DNA of 64,000 bases from Prunella strophiata (taxonomy: Eukaryota; Chordata; Aves; Passeriformes; Prunellidae): contig JAZBQD010000001.1 of the NCBI GenBank assembly GCA_036583965.1, forward strand, positions 16,359,892 through 16,423,891. The letters run 5' to 3'. This document shows positions 49,646 through 60,500 of the stretch, piece after piece. Both the position numbers and the translations under genes were made by a program. The notes under the pieces are model-generated. The model made no database searches and had not been told where the DNA came from. It saw only the letters and a list, made by a program, of their open reading frames with translations. Position 1 is the stretch's first letter, and each line of letters starts with the position of its first letter.

Positions 49646-49726
49646 TCAGATAAATCAGATAAACCAGATAAATCAGATAAATCAGATAAATCACATAAAT
49701 CACATAAATCACATAAATGAGATAAA
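49646..49726. repeat. 9-bp minisatellite of GATA-type sites, 9 copies
   Basis: Nine tandem 9-bp units: mostly TCAGATAAA (one CCAGATAAA), then three TCACATAAA, then TGAGATAAA. Six of the nine keep AGATAA, which fits the WGATAR consensus of GATA transcription factors. The three CATAAA units lie together, so one mutated unit was probably duplicated. A CR1 copy begins about 110 bp downstream. Confidence 0.93.
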
Positions 49727-49837
49727 TCCCTGTGCTGTCAAACAGGAGCTCAGCCTCCTACTGAAAATGGTTTACACTGAAATGTGTACAGTTTGCAGTG
49801 ACTAAAATCTGAAATACAAGTGCAGTGATGAAGTCCT

Positions 49838-50147
49838 TTAAGCTGGAGAGGGACTTTTGACAAGGATGTGTAGTGGTAGGACAAGGTAGGATGGCTTTAA
49901 GCTGCCAGAGGGCAGGGTTGGATGGGATTTTGGGAAGGAATTCTTCCCTGTGAGGGTGGGGATGCCCTGGCACAGGGTGCCCAGAGCAGCTGTGGCTGCC
50001 CCTGGATCCCTGGCAGTGCCCAAGGCCAGGCTGGACAGGGCTGGGAGCAGCCTGGGACAGTGGAAAGTGTCCCTGCCAATGGCAGAGGTGGCAACAAGAT
50101 TTTGAAGGTCCCTTCCAGCCCAAAGCACTCCATGATTTTGTGATCTT
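49838..50147 (+). mobile_element. CR1 LINE 3' fragment, sense orientation
   Basis: The order TTTAAGCTGCCAGAGG, GGAAGGAATTCTTCCCTGTG, GTGCCCAGAGCAGCTGTGGC, CAAGGCCAGGCTGGACAGGG, AAGGTCCCTTCCAGCCCAAA and a TCCATGATTTTGTGAT tail is the sense-strand CR1 3' end. It is truncated at its 5' side near 49838. The minus-strand frames of 78-122 codons inside it are shadows of CR1 sequence, not genes. Confidence 0.95.
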
Positions 50148-53100
50148 GAATGTTGTTGATCGAGATGTGTCAGACTAAGCCCTTTTCTGACCCAGAGATG
50201 AGGCAACTGAGAGGCATTTTAAAAACTTTTATCCCATTTTCAGTCTCATGTGAAGGGTGAGACAATACAGATGTTATAATTCACACCATCACAATCAGAA
50301 GCCAACTATTTCTTAATTACTATAAATTATAATTGTTTCTTGGCCTAACAGCTTTTGCTACACCATGCTGTAAATGCCTTAAATCCAATCACCTAAAATT
50401 ACCCCTCATGGGTCCTACCACAGTGCATCTTTCACAGTTCTATTTCTCCAAAGTATCCAGTCTGGTTTATAAGGCCATCCTTTGAAATGTGTCTCTAGCT
50501 CAGTTTCTCTCTCAGCAATGTCTGTCCTATTCCATGGCATTTCTAAGTCAGCATTTCTTGTCTCAAGCTTTGCATAGAGATGCACACACTGTGTGAGACT
50601 TCTGCCAGGCTTTGAGAGCTTTCTACAAATCCATTTCCCACCAAGATGGGCAATGAACATTTCAAGCTGAGCCTAATGGTGAGGATCTGGTGGTTTAACA
50701 CCCAGCTCTGGCAGCCTGTCCTGAGCAGCAGCTGGGTTATCCAGGAGCCAGCAGCCACCCAAGGCACCGGGCACTCATCTCCCTTCCAAACACTCAACCC
50801 ATCACCAGCTTGGATAAGTGACTCAAGGGCTGATCCAAGCCCAGTTAGACCCACTCAGCTCCAGCCCAGCTTGGCCTGGCTGCTGCACCCCCTCACCAAA
50901 CCCTGCAAGAAGCCACCCAGGCCAAGGCCAATTCCAGATCCCTGCTCCACCGGCTGGAGAAACAACCCCAAAACCAGGTCAGGCAGCAAAACATCACCTT
51001 TGAAATAGAAGGAGGTTCCTGTAGCACATTACCATGTAATGTAAACAGCAGTGACACCAGAGACAGCAGAAGTTTGCAGCTGGATTATAAACTTTCTTCC
51101 ATCCCCCCTTGCCTGGGAAGAAGTCATCCAAACAAGCCCTGGCAGTTTTGGCTGCTCAAGAAACTTTATGGCTGAGAGCTGCACTGATGATTTACTGCCA
51201 CGTCCTCTTTCTCCCCTCAAGCTTGCACTAAACTAGAACTTCACAATTGTTTAATGAGGGGACAGCACACCCACCTTTTTTCTTTGTTTTTGTTTTTTTT
51301 TATTTTCCTTTTTCCTTCTCATGAGGAAACTTGTTTTACAGTTCTTGTGAAAGAATCTGTGACGTTTGATTGCAACATGGAGCTGTAAATCCAAGTCTTA
51401 AAAACAGTGTCTGTCTGTTTTGGTTTTTTGGGTTTTTTGATGGGTTTTTTTTTTCCCTCTTTTTTTTTTTTTCTTTTTTTTTTTGTGCTCAGCAATAGCA
51501 CACTTGTTTTAATGAGCCAACTGTCTAGGTATGAGAGCACAGCACTGGGGAGGGAGAGGAGATAAGACAAAGCTCCTGCTGCATCCCTGTGATGGATGCT
51601 GCTCTAGCAAAGCACAGAGCTGCTACTTCAAGCTGTTTATAAACTTCAGGCCAGCTCGTTTGTGCTTGTGAAACAGCCTGAAAAATGAAGCCCCAGGCCA
51701 AGCCCTGATGCACCAAGGTACTGCAGAGCAAATACCATTTTAACTACATTGCCTTCACCAGTCTGAGATTTAATTATGGAAATACTACAAGAGTCTTCAT
51801 TTAGTCCATGAAAATTAATGTATGAAAAGTAATTGTTCTTGTACTAACTTGAGTAGAAGACAACATCAAAGGAAATGCAACCACCACTTTTACAGGAACA
51901 GGTGTTTCACTGAATGAAATGCTTCAAATTGAGCACAAAATATTTCATATCAGGTTCTGAAAACTGAAAAATCTCAATTCTCCTTTCCCCAGTTCCAGTT
52001 TTTTCCTCTCCCTTCTGTTCTTCCTTTCTCTCTCTAGAAAGGATGCAGCAGTATGAGATACTAGAAATACAAGGAAGTCCAACTTTTTTATTTCACTAAG
52101 ATTTTTTAGTTAGGAAAAAATTAAAAACATTAAGATGGTATAAAAGTGGGATTGAAACTACATGATTTAATGCTTAACCTCTAATTTGGAACAATTTTTA
52201 AAGTGAGTATTTTATGTGTAGATCTTTCAATAAGTTGTAATCTCTCAAGTAATCACAGAACAATCAAAAATATTCAAGCTGATTATTTTATTCCATGAAG
52301 TTTTCATTCATCTCTAAATAGCACCGAGGTCTTGGGGGAATAACTTGTTTATTTTTTCATTCATTGTGACCAATGCTTGACTACACCATGAGTTTTGCTG
52401 TTGATACTAATAATTTATGTCTCAGATTCATATACTGCTGTTTCAGAAACAATGGGCCTGACCTTTTCTGTTAAGAGGCATCAATGAAACAGCAATGTTT
52501 ATTTATTTAAAAGGAAAACAGCCTGGTCTCTAATTTGCTTTGCTCAAGATAGAGCAAGATATCAGCAATGATCCACAAACTGCATTTGATATTAAAAACC
52601 CAGAGCTACAATTTAAATCTAAATCAAGGTTTGAATTTTCTTCAGAGAAAAACTCCTTACTATTTTTCTGTTAAATCAGAGCTTTTCCAAGATCAGCTTT
52701 TAAACTGAGTTTTCAGCACCTTGCAAATAGGACTCCAATGGTATTTACCTGTCACTCTGAACCAAATCCCAAATGACTTTTCAGTTTCACCATTAAAGAT
52801 TGAGTCCTAGTGAAATTTAAAGGAACTCTAAAATGAGGCTGATACCTGGTGTCTGCATATGGTTTTGTCTTAGTTTTTTTAGAAAATTAAAGGAAACAGC
52901 AAGGGGACACATGATTTTACTTTGAATTCAACCATTTTTTATGATCTTTTCTTTGATGCCTTGGAACTATATTCAGAATGCAGCAGAAAATGAAAAGTCA
53001 TTTGGCAAAACCCAGTAGAGGCTGAGAGTGCAGGGGCAGAAAATCCCAGAGAGCTTTGGAGAGCAGGGAGATGTTCAGATCAAAATTCACTATCTCAGAT

Positions 53101-54430
53101 AAAGAACATCTCTAGTAAGTAACAGAGCAGTGCACTGCCCTTCTGTCCCAGATGAGCCATTAGAGGGGACATGGACACACATGTGAGATTAGATCCACAC
53201 CCACATCAGGATTTTATCTGCCATGCCATTGTCCATAAACAGGAGTGGGTATAAAATATGAATCATGGTGCTTTCTGCAAATTCAGAATCCTTAAACACT
53301 GCATTGTGCTCTTATGTCCTCCCTACTCCCCATAAAAATATAAATATAAATAATATACATACACACCAGATCTGGACCAGGGAGCCTCCCAAGCCAGCCA
53401 CGTGTAAAGTTAAACTTTCCACATTAATGGATTAATCATGAGCTAAAATAAACTCTAGGATTTTTCACATAGACTTATTATTAAAAAAATAAAAATTGCA
53501 AAGAGATCAGAATTAGTTATGTAAGGATCCAGGGACACTGTCACTTTTGGAAATGCTAAAGAGAGGAGAAACATTTCAGGCTGGGAAAACACTGCCTGCC
53601 TCCTAGGAAGGGAAACTGTTAAAGTAAATGAGATTCTCTCATTTCAGAAGTATTTGAACAATGGTTAGTTTCAGTTTAGCTGCTGAACTTTCCACAGGCT
53701 GGGTGTGCTCACAGCACAAGGTGTACCAGCCCTGGAAAACCATCCATCAAGCTGGAACAGCTCTGCATCTGCTGCTTGAAGCCTTTTTAACTCAGGCTGC
53801 ACAATCTGAACCCAGAAAGTGTCAGAACTCTGGTTTTAGCCTGGATCTGCAGCCTTGAAAGCCCAGCCCAATTTCCTGCATCCCACCACCACCATCCCCC
53901 ACACCTTTCACAGCACACACTCCACTTTTACTCACCAGTGCCCCAAAAAACGCTGCACACACATTTCTGGCTCCCAAGGAAAACATCAGGGAGTGGGTGT
54001 ACTTCCTTCAGATTGCATTGTGCTCAAAGATAAGCCAAGCACAAAACAAAGAGCACATTATGAGCAACTGGAATAGCTGCTTCTGAGGTTTCCAGTGCTT
54101 CAGTAAGTTTAAAGTGAAGTGGATATTAATGACAAACAGCCACTTTCCTGATTGTCAGCTCTGGCATGGCTTTTTTACTGGGTGAATCAGAGAGCTTGTT
54201 GATAATGCTGAGTTTGTGGTGGTGGTCAGTGAGGGAAGGTCAGAAATGCTGTGGTGCACATCTGCTGCAGCAAATATCACCCTAGGATATGGACAGAGGG
54301 ATAAATTTGACCCAGGTTTGTTACTTTTCAGTACATATCAGAGCTCCACAAAGCCTCCCAAGAGCCTGGCTTTGCTGGGGTGGAACATCCTGGGTGAGAT
54401 GTGTTAGGCAGTGCTCCAAATGGAACTTAC
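50148..54430. other. Unique non-coding sequence with T-rich tracts
   Basis: Unique sequence. 50690-50990 is a relatively C-rich block with frames on both strands but no recognised family. T-rich tracts lie at 51274-51320 and 51416-51484. An AT-rich run lies near 53335-53362. 51740-53340 is AT-rich, free of recognised repeats, and lacks long frames. Confidence 0.6.
51416..51484. repeat. T-rich tract (reads as poly-A on the minus strand)
   Basis: Runs of 6 to 13 T residues are separated by GG, GGG, CCCTC and C. A second, shorter T-rich tract lies at 51274-51320. Confidence 0.9.
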
Positions 54431-54733
54431 CTGTGTTGCATAAAATCTTTCATCATAGAGGGATCTAGCAAGCTTTTCTCAAAAAATCCTCTCCCACTTC
54501 TGATGTTTGCAAAAAGGCTTTTGGTACTTGGCAAGCTGAGCATCTTTGAGTTAGGAAAAAGACCTTTTATTTGTCTCATCAAATTCTTTTTGGTTTGTGT
54601 TGATATGAAATTGTTAAAAATCTCCATTTCCTTTCTCCAGCCTGCCAAAATAGCAATTAACTGCAAAAGGTGGCTGATTAAAGTCTCAAAGCAACACAGA
54701 GTTTGGAATGATTTTAGCTCTAAGTGATAGTCT
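54431..54733 (-). other. Candidate 303-nt minus-strand exon (unverified)
   Basis: Read on the minus strand, an acceptor (CACTTGCAG) at 54734 precedes 303 nt ending in a near-perfect donor, CAG|GTAAGT, at 54431/54430. One frame is open throughout (one base, 100 codons, two bases), so both introns would be phase 2. The predicted segment is mixed in composition: a hydrophobic stretch near the start, then a basic, Ser/Phe-rich part. It matches no family I know. The frame runs into a stop immediately inside the donor, as expected for a true exon but equally by chance. Confidence 0.25.
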
Positions 54734-57146
54734 CTGCAAGTGAAACCATTTGTTTTACATTCTGTTATCTGGAATGTACTACCTAAGAGCAGCTTGTAAC
54801 ACACAGAGATTAAGAGCAGTGGCTTAGAAAAGAACTATGAAAGGCTGCATTCAAACCTTGGGCTTTTTTTTTAAAGGAAGAAGAAAAGCACCATAGAGAA
54901 GTTCTAGAACTGAACTTTCCTATGAAGTTGTGTAGAATAACTTGCCACCAGATGAATAACTAAGACAGCACAGAAAATCAGGGTAGTTTGGCTTTAATAT
55001 TCACTATAATGCTTTCATTTGTAAGCATTATAGTGAATATATCAGCCCTGGCAGAAAGGGTAAGGGTTCCCCACATTGTTTTTTCCCCAGTATAAAATTT
55101 GGTCAGTGCTAGGATTGCCACTCTGAAGGATCTGGCTGATTTAGGCAAGAATACACCAGAATTAACCTCTGGAGAGATTCTAGCAAAGCTGTCCCCAAGT
55201 CAGGGTTGGCACTGCACATGGTGCAGCACTTTCCTAGTGACAACAGCAAATCCAGTCATGACAGATGTAGAGATTTCTAAAATTACTACAGAGATACTTC
55301 CCCTGAAGCATCATCAAGCCAGTAACACCTCCAGAGTTTTAAGGTCTCTGGATCCATGAGTTGCACCAGGTACAAGAAATGACATAGAAGTCACAAAAGT
55401 CATTTGTTGGCCATTAATTTTTCAAAATATCACTTATATTAGCAGGCTCAAGATATGAAAAATTAGCAGTCATGTGGTCCAGAACAATTGTGCTGCCTTG
55501 AGTTTAAATATAATGTAGAAAAGGCTGGTTGGAAGCCTTCAAATGGACTCTCATATTGCCAACATGTTTTATCATAATCCAAACCAGTGTAGAAACATCA
55601 ATCACATGTTTTGGTTTTTTCTATTTTTTTAAGTGGTAGTTCATAAATGCAAACCACTAAAAGGAACAAAGTAGGGGAGAATACAAAAGTGGTCAAATAA
55701 TTTGGTTACATGCCTTATGATTGCACATATTACATTTGATATCTATGTAATTCAGATAATTAAGCATCAGATAATCCCCACAGCCTCTGCTTTGGCCATT
55801 TTACAGAGGTAATTTTGTCACAAGAATGATTGAGAACAACTGGCATGGTGGAATATGTGGCTCTTTAGAGCCTGCCAATACCCAAAAGTGGGGAAAAGAC
55901 CCAAAAATGTATATTTAAAATTAATGGCACAGGAAATCTAAAATGACATGCATTTAACTGCATAAGAAGGAACAACATTTCTAATAACCAATGTTTCAAA
56001 GGTCTGCTAGGCTGAGACAAAACCTGACTTTGAGAAGCAAGGTACCACAGAGAATACAGGAAGGAAAGTACTGGGAGTGGAAGGAAACCACTTTTTCCTA
56101 CTACAAAATCTGGTTTGTGTCCAAACATTCATCATGGGCAATCTAGGAGGAGCCTTTCTTGCCACCACACTCCAGTTCTTCCTAGAAAGCCAAAAACCGT
56201 GATAAAAGATATTGGATCTATCATTCTTAGCAGGAAATCCTAAGGAAAATACACCTCTGTAAAACTTAGCATTTAAACATAGCTGGGTTTTGAGCTTTCT
56301 TTGACATAAATAGCTTAGTTCTTTCTAATTTCATCCTTTTGGATGACCTGCCATATTCTAAAAATTATTTGGTGCTTTTTTCTAAAGTATCAATGTTTAG
56401 AGTGATCATATGAGAATTCATTAGGAAATAGGTCTTGTAAAGATGAACCCCAAAGGTCCAAACCCCAGAATTTTATTAAAAAATATCTCAGATTTTAGCT
56501 GTTCTAGCATAGCACCTAGCTAAATATTAGTGATGGGAAGGACAGACAAGAGCTTTTATATATTCAGGTTTAGCAATAGTGAGCTGCAGACTTAATTTTT
56601 ATTGTCAGAGCAGATAATGATAGTTTTAAGTTGAACATTTCACAATTTAGATCCTCATCATGCCATAATGTAGTGATTTTGCAAAATAGTGTCCTTCCAA
56701 TAAGTACTCCTACTGAAAATATATATCTGTATGAGAATTGAGGTTATTATAAAGCAGTTAAATATTTAAATCTAGTGTTCTGAGATTGTTAAGGAGTTGG
56801 ATTTGCAGTGATAAGAATTACTTTGAGTTGCTGAAAAATCCAGATTAGAGAGAGGATGAGGAAGAAAATTCTGCTTGGCAAACATAAGCCACACCTGAAA
56901 CCAGCTCAGAAAAATGTTCCAAAATTTACCTTGAAAGCCAATGGAGAGCTGACTGTCATAGAACAAGGCTGAAAACTGGTGGCTAGCTTGCTAAATGGAG
57001 CTCATTCTGACTCTTTGCATGTTCATAGCCCCACAAACATCAGCCTTGGCTCCTGAATCCCTGCTCTGAGCCTCCCCAGTTCCCTGGAGGGACAGCCAGA
57101 GCCCCACGGACTGCAGGACACACAGACAAGTCCCAGTCTGCTCCCT
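54734..57146. other. Unique non-coding sequence
   Basis: No recognised gene or transposon. The hairpin at 54997-55040 is listed separately. An 86-codon frame at 55099-55359 begins with TTG, not ATG, just after a TTTTTTCCCCAG acceptor-like tract. It shows no known domain. Confidence 0.55.
54997..55040. other. Perfect 18-bp stem hairpin
   Basis: ATATTCACTATAATGCTT (54997-55014) is exactly complementary to 55023-55040 across an 8-nt loop (TCATTTGT). At 44 nt in total it is shorter than a typical pre-miRNA. The flanks do not extend the stem. Confidence 0.9.
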
Positions 57147-57570
57147 TGGTGCCTTAAGGAGCTGGAACAGAGGCTAGATGGAGTTCAGGGGAATAAAGTG
57201 AATATTTATTGAAGTACCTTCAAAGGCCACACCCTGGCAGTGCCCAGATGGCTCCAAGATGGAAGCAAAAGAGCTTGGTCATGAGATCTCACATTTTTAT
57301 AAGTTTTAGTCCATTTGCATACAGCAGTTAACTGTCCAATTAATAGCTTCAAATGATGAAGTTTCATCTCCCTTGCTTGCTTGCTCACCCTCCTTTTTTC
57401 ACACTGTTTAAGCTTTGGGCCTGAAGTTTGAAGAGCTTGTCCTTGAGGCTCCAGCTGGAACAGGATTGTTTTGTCTCCACCACCCTGTGAAAAGATCCCC
57501 AGTAACATTTCATATCAAGCCAAAGCTGCACACCAAAACAGAACAGAAAAAGTTAAAACCTAAGGCATCA
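57147..57570 (-). mobile_element. Solo LTR of an endogenous retrovirus (copy 2)
   Basis: The element runs from TGGTGCC to GGCATCA and is flanked by an exact 4-bp duplication CCCT (57143-57146 and 57571-57574), as in class I elements. On the minus strand, in order: octamer ATGCAAAT (57320-57313), TATA box TATAAAA (57301-57295) and AATAAA (57210-57205). This is a normal U3-R-U5 layout. It belongs to the same family as the copy at 10267-10728 and keeps the promoter motifs better. No internal retroviral region is present. The overlapping 100-codon minus frame is not a gene. Confidence 0.9.
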
Positions 57571-60500
57571 CCCTGAGCAGCCTGGTCAGAGCTGGCAGAG
57601 GTTTTTGTGGGCACAGCCCATGTGCACATCTCCTGTGCAGAAAAGATTCTTTGTTCAAAGCTCACTGCCTCTTCTTCCTCTCCCAGACTATCTGCACCCA
57701 GCTCTAACTTATGGTGTGTGTGCTCTCTGCACATTTCCTCTGCTTAGAGAAAAAAAGAAACCAAACCTCTCCCCCTCAAAAAAACCCCCACACCCAACAA
57801 AACCACCACTTTCATGGCCATAAGCCAGGTCTTACACTAATAATGAGATTTGTATTAAAACCAGCAGTCAGGTACCTCAATTCCTATTTTCTAGTGTCCT
57901 GTGATGTACAGAGCAGCCATAAGCTGTGCTATATTTGGGGTGCAATATTGTCTTATTTCACAGGACAGAGACTGAATGTGCCCTCTGTACCAATTTTGCC
58001 ATAAATTTATTAAAAGTCCCAGTGTAGCACAGACATGGGGAAAAGCAGAAACAAGGATTAAACTCTCAGTATGGAAGGGGAAGTTTGAAGCAGGATCAGC
58101 CCAGGAGAGACTTTCAGGAAGCAAAAGGAATGATCAAAGCATGGAACTTCCTCAGGACTTGGTTTGTTAATGTTACCATGGGTTGGTGAACGTGAGGTAT
58201 GAAAAACAAACAGATCCTTTAGCCATCTGAACAGAGTCCAGGAAAAATCACCCAGCCTGAGCCTCTGCACATGGCAGAGACTTCACAGCTCCACATTGCT
58301 GCTTCTCCCTTGTGGACAACTCCAGTTTGCATAAGCAAATATTGAATCTCTATAACCCCCTCCTTCATCATCATTCCAAAAGTTTTATGGCTTTATGTGA
58401 CTATGGTGGCATCCTTTATTTTAACTTCCTCCACAACAAGAATCAGACTTTTGGACATGGAAAACAGCAAGTTTTTAGGCTTTATAAACCTAAAGGAAGG
58501 TGACTTTGGGGAAAAGCCTCTGGGGATGTGGTGAAGGTGGACAGTGGTGGTGGTTGCTGTACCTAAACCTCCTGTCTCTTCTCAGGTGCCTTTCCCTGTA
58601 AGCCTGCAGGAGTCCTCATCCCCAGGCTCAGCTTCCCAAGGAGTGGTGAGGACAGGAGAGGAGAGACAATTACAACTCCTTTGTGGAAGAATTTTAAGAA
58701 TTTAGGCAAATATTCATCAGAAACAAGCCAGAGAACTTATTTCGCCTCAACCATTCAGAAGGGGGAAGGAGAAAGGTCCCAAACACTTCTGAGGTCTCAA
58801 CAGTTCATGAAATATCCAGAAAGAGGAAAAAGAAAGAAGAAAAAGGACCTGAAAATGCAGGTTTCAAAAATAGCTGGCATATTTCTCTCTTTGCCTATAG
58901 TAAGCACAAACCACAGGAGCAAGTTGAAACCCTGCCTTTCCCTTTGCCCAATTATTCAAGTGAGGCAAAAAATTTTCTCTCTCCAAGGTGAATAAACTTC
59001 AGCCATAAGTAAAATCCTGCTTAAATATTGACACAGACCAGTATATTCTCCACTACCCAGTGTTTTGTTAGCAATTAAAGTATTAGATAACAAGGCACAT
59101 GTACACAGCTGGATGGAGAAACCTCAAATTTCTGAACAGCGTCCCAGTTTCAAGAGTCAGCATGGAGTCCAAATGACCTTTATCTTGCCAGTGTTAACAA
59201 ATTTAGATTAAGTACACAGATACCAAATTCCTTGCATGATTTATTGACTGTGTAATGCTAATTTTTGCACCCACACCATTTGTACAGGCTCATTTTACTC
59301 AGTACTGTATGAAGTACCACGTCAAGCACGTGGCAGCGCTGAAGATGAATTGGGGTGTTGGGTTTTTTTCTTGGAGTGTTTTCCCCTCCAAAATAACCTG
59401 TGAGCACCCTGATAATTGGAAAAATCACAGAGCACACCTTGCAGGTCGGGTGGGTAGAGGATTCACCAAGATGCTGCAGAGGAAGGTCACTGCTCTGAGT
59501 GGGATGGAGCCAGGACCTGCTTGGGTGCTGCCTAGGGCTGAGGCCAAGGTCCTTCTGCATGCTCAGGAGGGAGAAAGAGAGATGACAGATGGAAACAGCA
59601 ACTTTCATTCTGTAAATCAGAAAGGAATAGGAAGGCTGACAGTGGAAACACAGACCTGTCCTATTTTATTTAAAGCACAAAATGACTGGCTTTGACATGG
59701 AGGTAAAAGTGAAACTCAGAATATTGCTCTGCTTTCCAAAGTCTACAGCTCTTGTCAGAAACCTTGTTATGACATCAAATTCCAAAGCAAATATATCTAT
59801 TTCCAGATGTCCACCAGTAGTACTTCATTTAAATCTGTGCTTGTCTATGTAAATCTACATCTTTCTATTCAGTGTTCTGAAATAATTACATTTTCATTTG
59901 TAGGTTGAGTCTGGCAATCAGGATGTAGCAGCATCAGCCTTCCTCCAAAAATAAAACCAATTTTAAAGGTTTCTGCTTTCAGACTCCTCCACACATGATC
60001 ATCTCAGCATCACTGTTCACTGCCCACCACTTGCACCAGTGCAGCATTTTGCAGTGGTCTGCTAGAAATTGGTGAAGTCATAAAATTTATAAAACTGAAA
60101 GCAAAAATGTGGGGGCAACCACTGACCAAACCTGTGAGAGTAGCACAGGATTCTCACAGAGCCCTTGCTGTGCTTAGGTGATCTCACACTCATTGCAGAG
60201 GGAGCTCTGTGCCAGCTGATCTGATTCCTCACTAAAGCATAAAGCAGCTCCTTGTACTTCAGAATAATTCATTATTGACCCTCTCAGCCCTACAGCATTT
60301 GAGACTCAATATCAGTGGATAAAAACCCACTCCAGCTCTGTTTCATGGGGTACTACTCTTAAAGAACAGCACAGCAGCACTGTAGTTAAAAGTGGAATAT
60401 TTATCCATACTCACATTGATAAGGAGAGGCAGTCATAAATAACACTTCTATCCTGGTAAAAATAAGGTTTTAAGCATGGTGCTTTAGTAGCTGTGTCTTG

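Noticed and set aside
49758..50206. Minus-strand frames of 78-122 codons
   Set aside because: They lie antisense within a CR1 LINE fragment.
55099..55359. 86-codon frame after a CCCCAG acceptor-like tract
   Set aside because: It starts with TTG, has no donor or poly(A) signal in the right place, and no recognisable domain.
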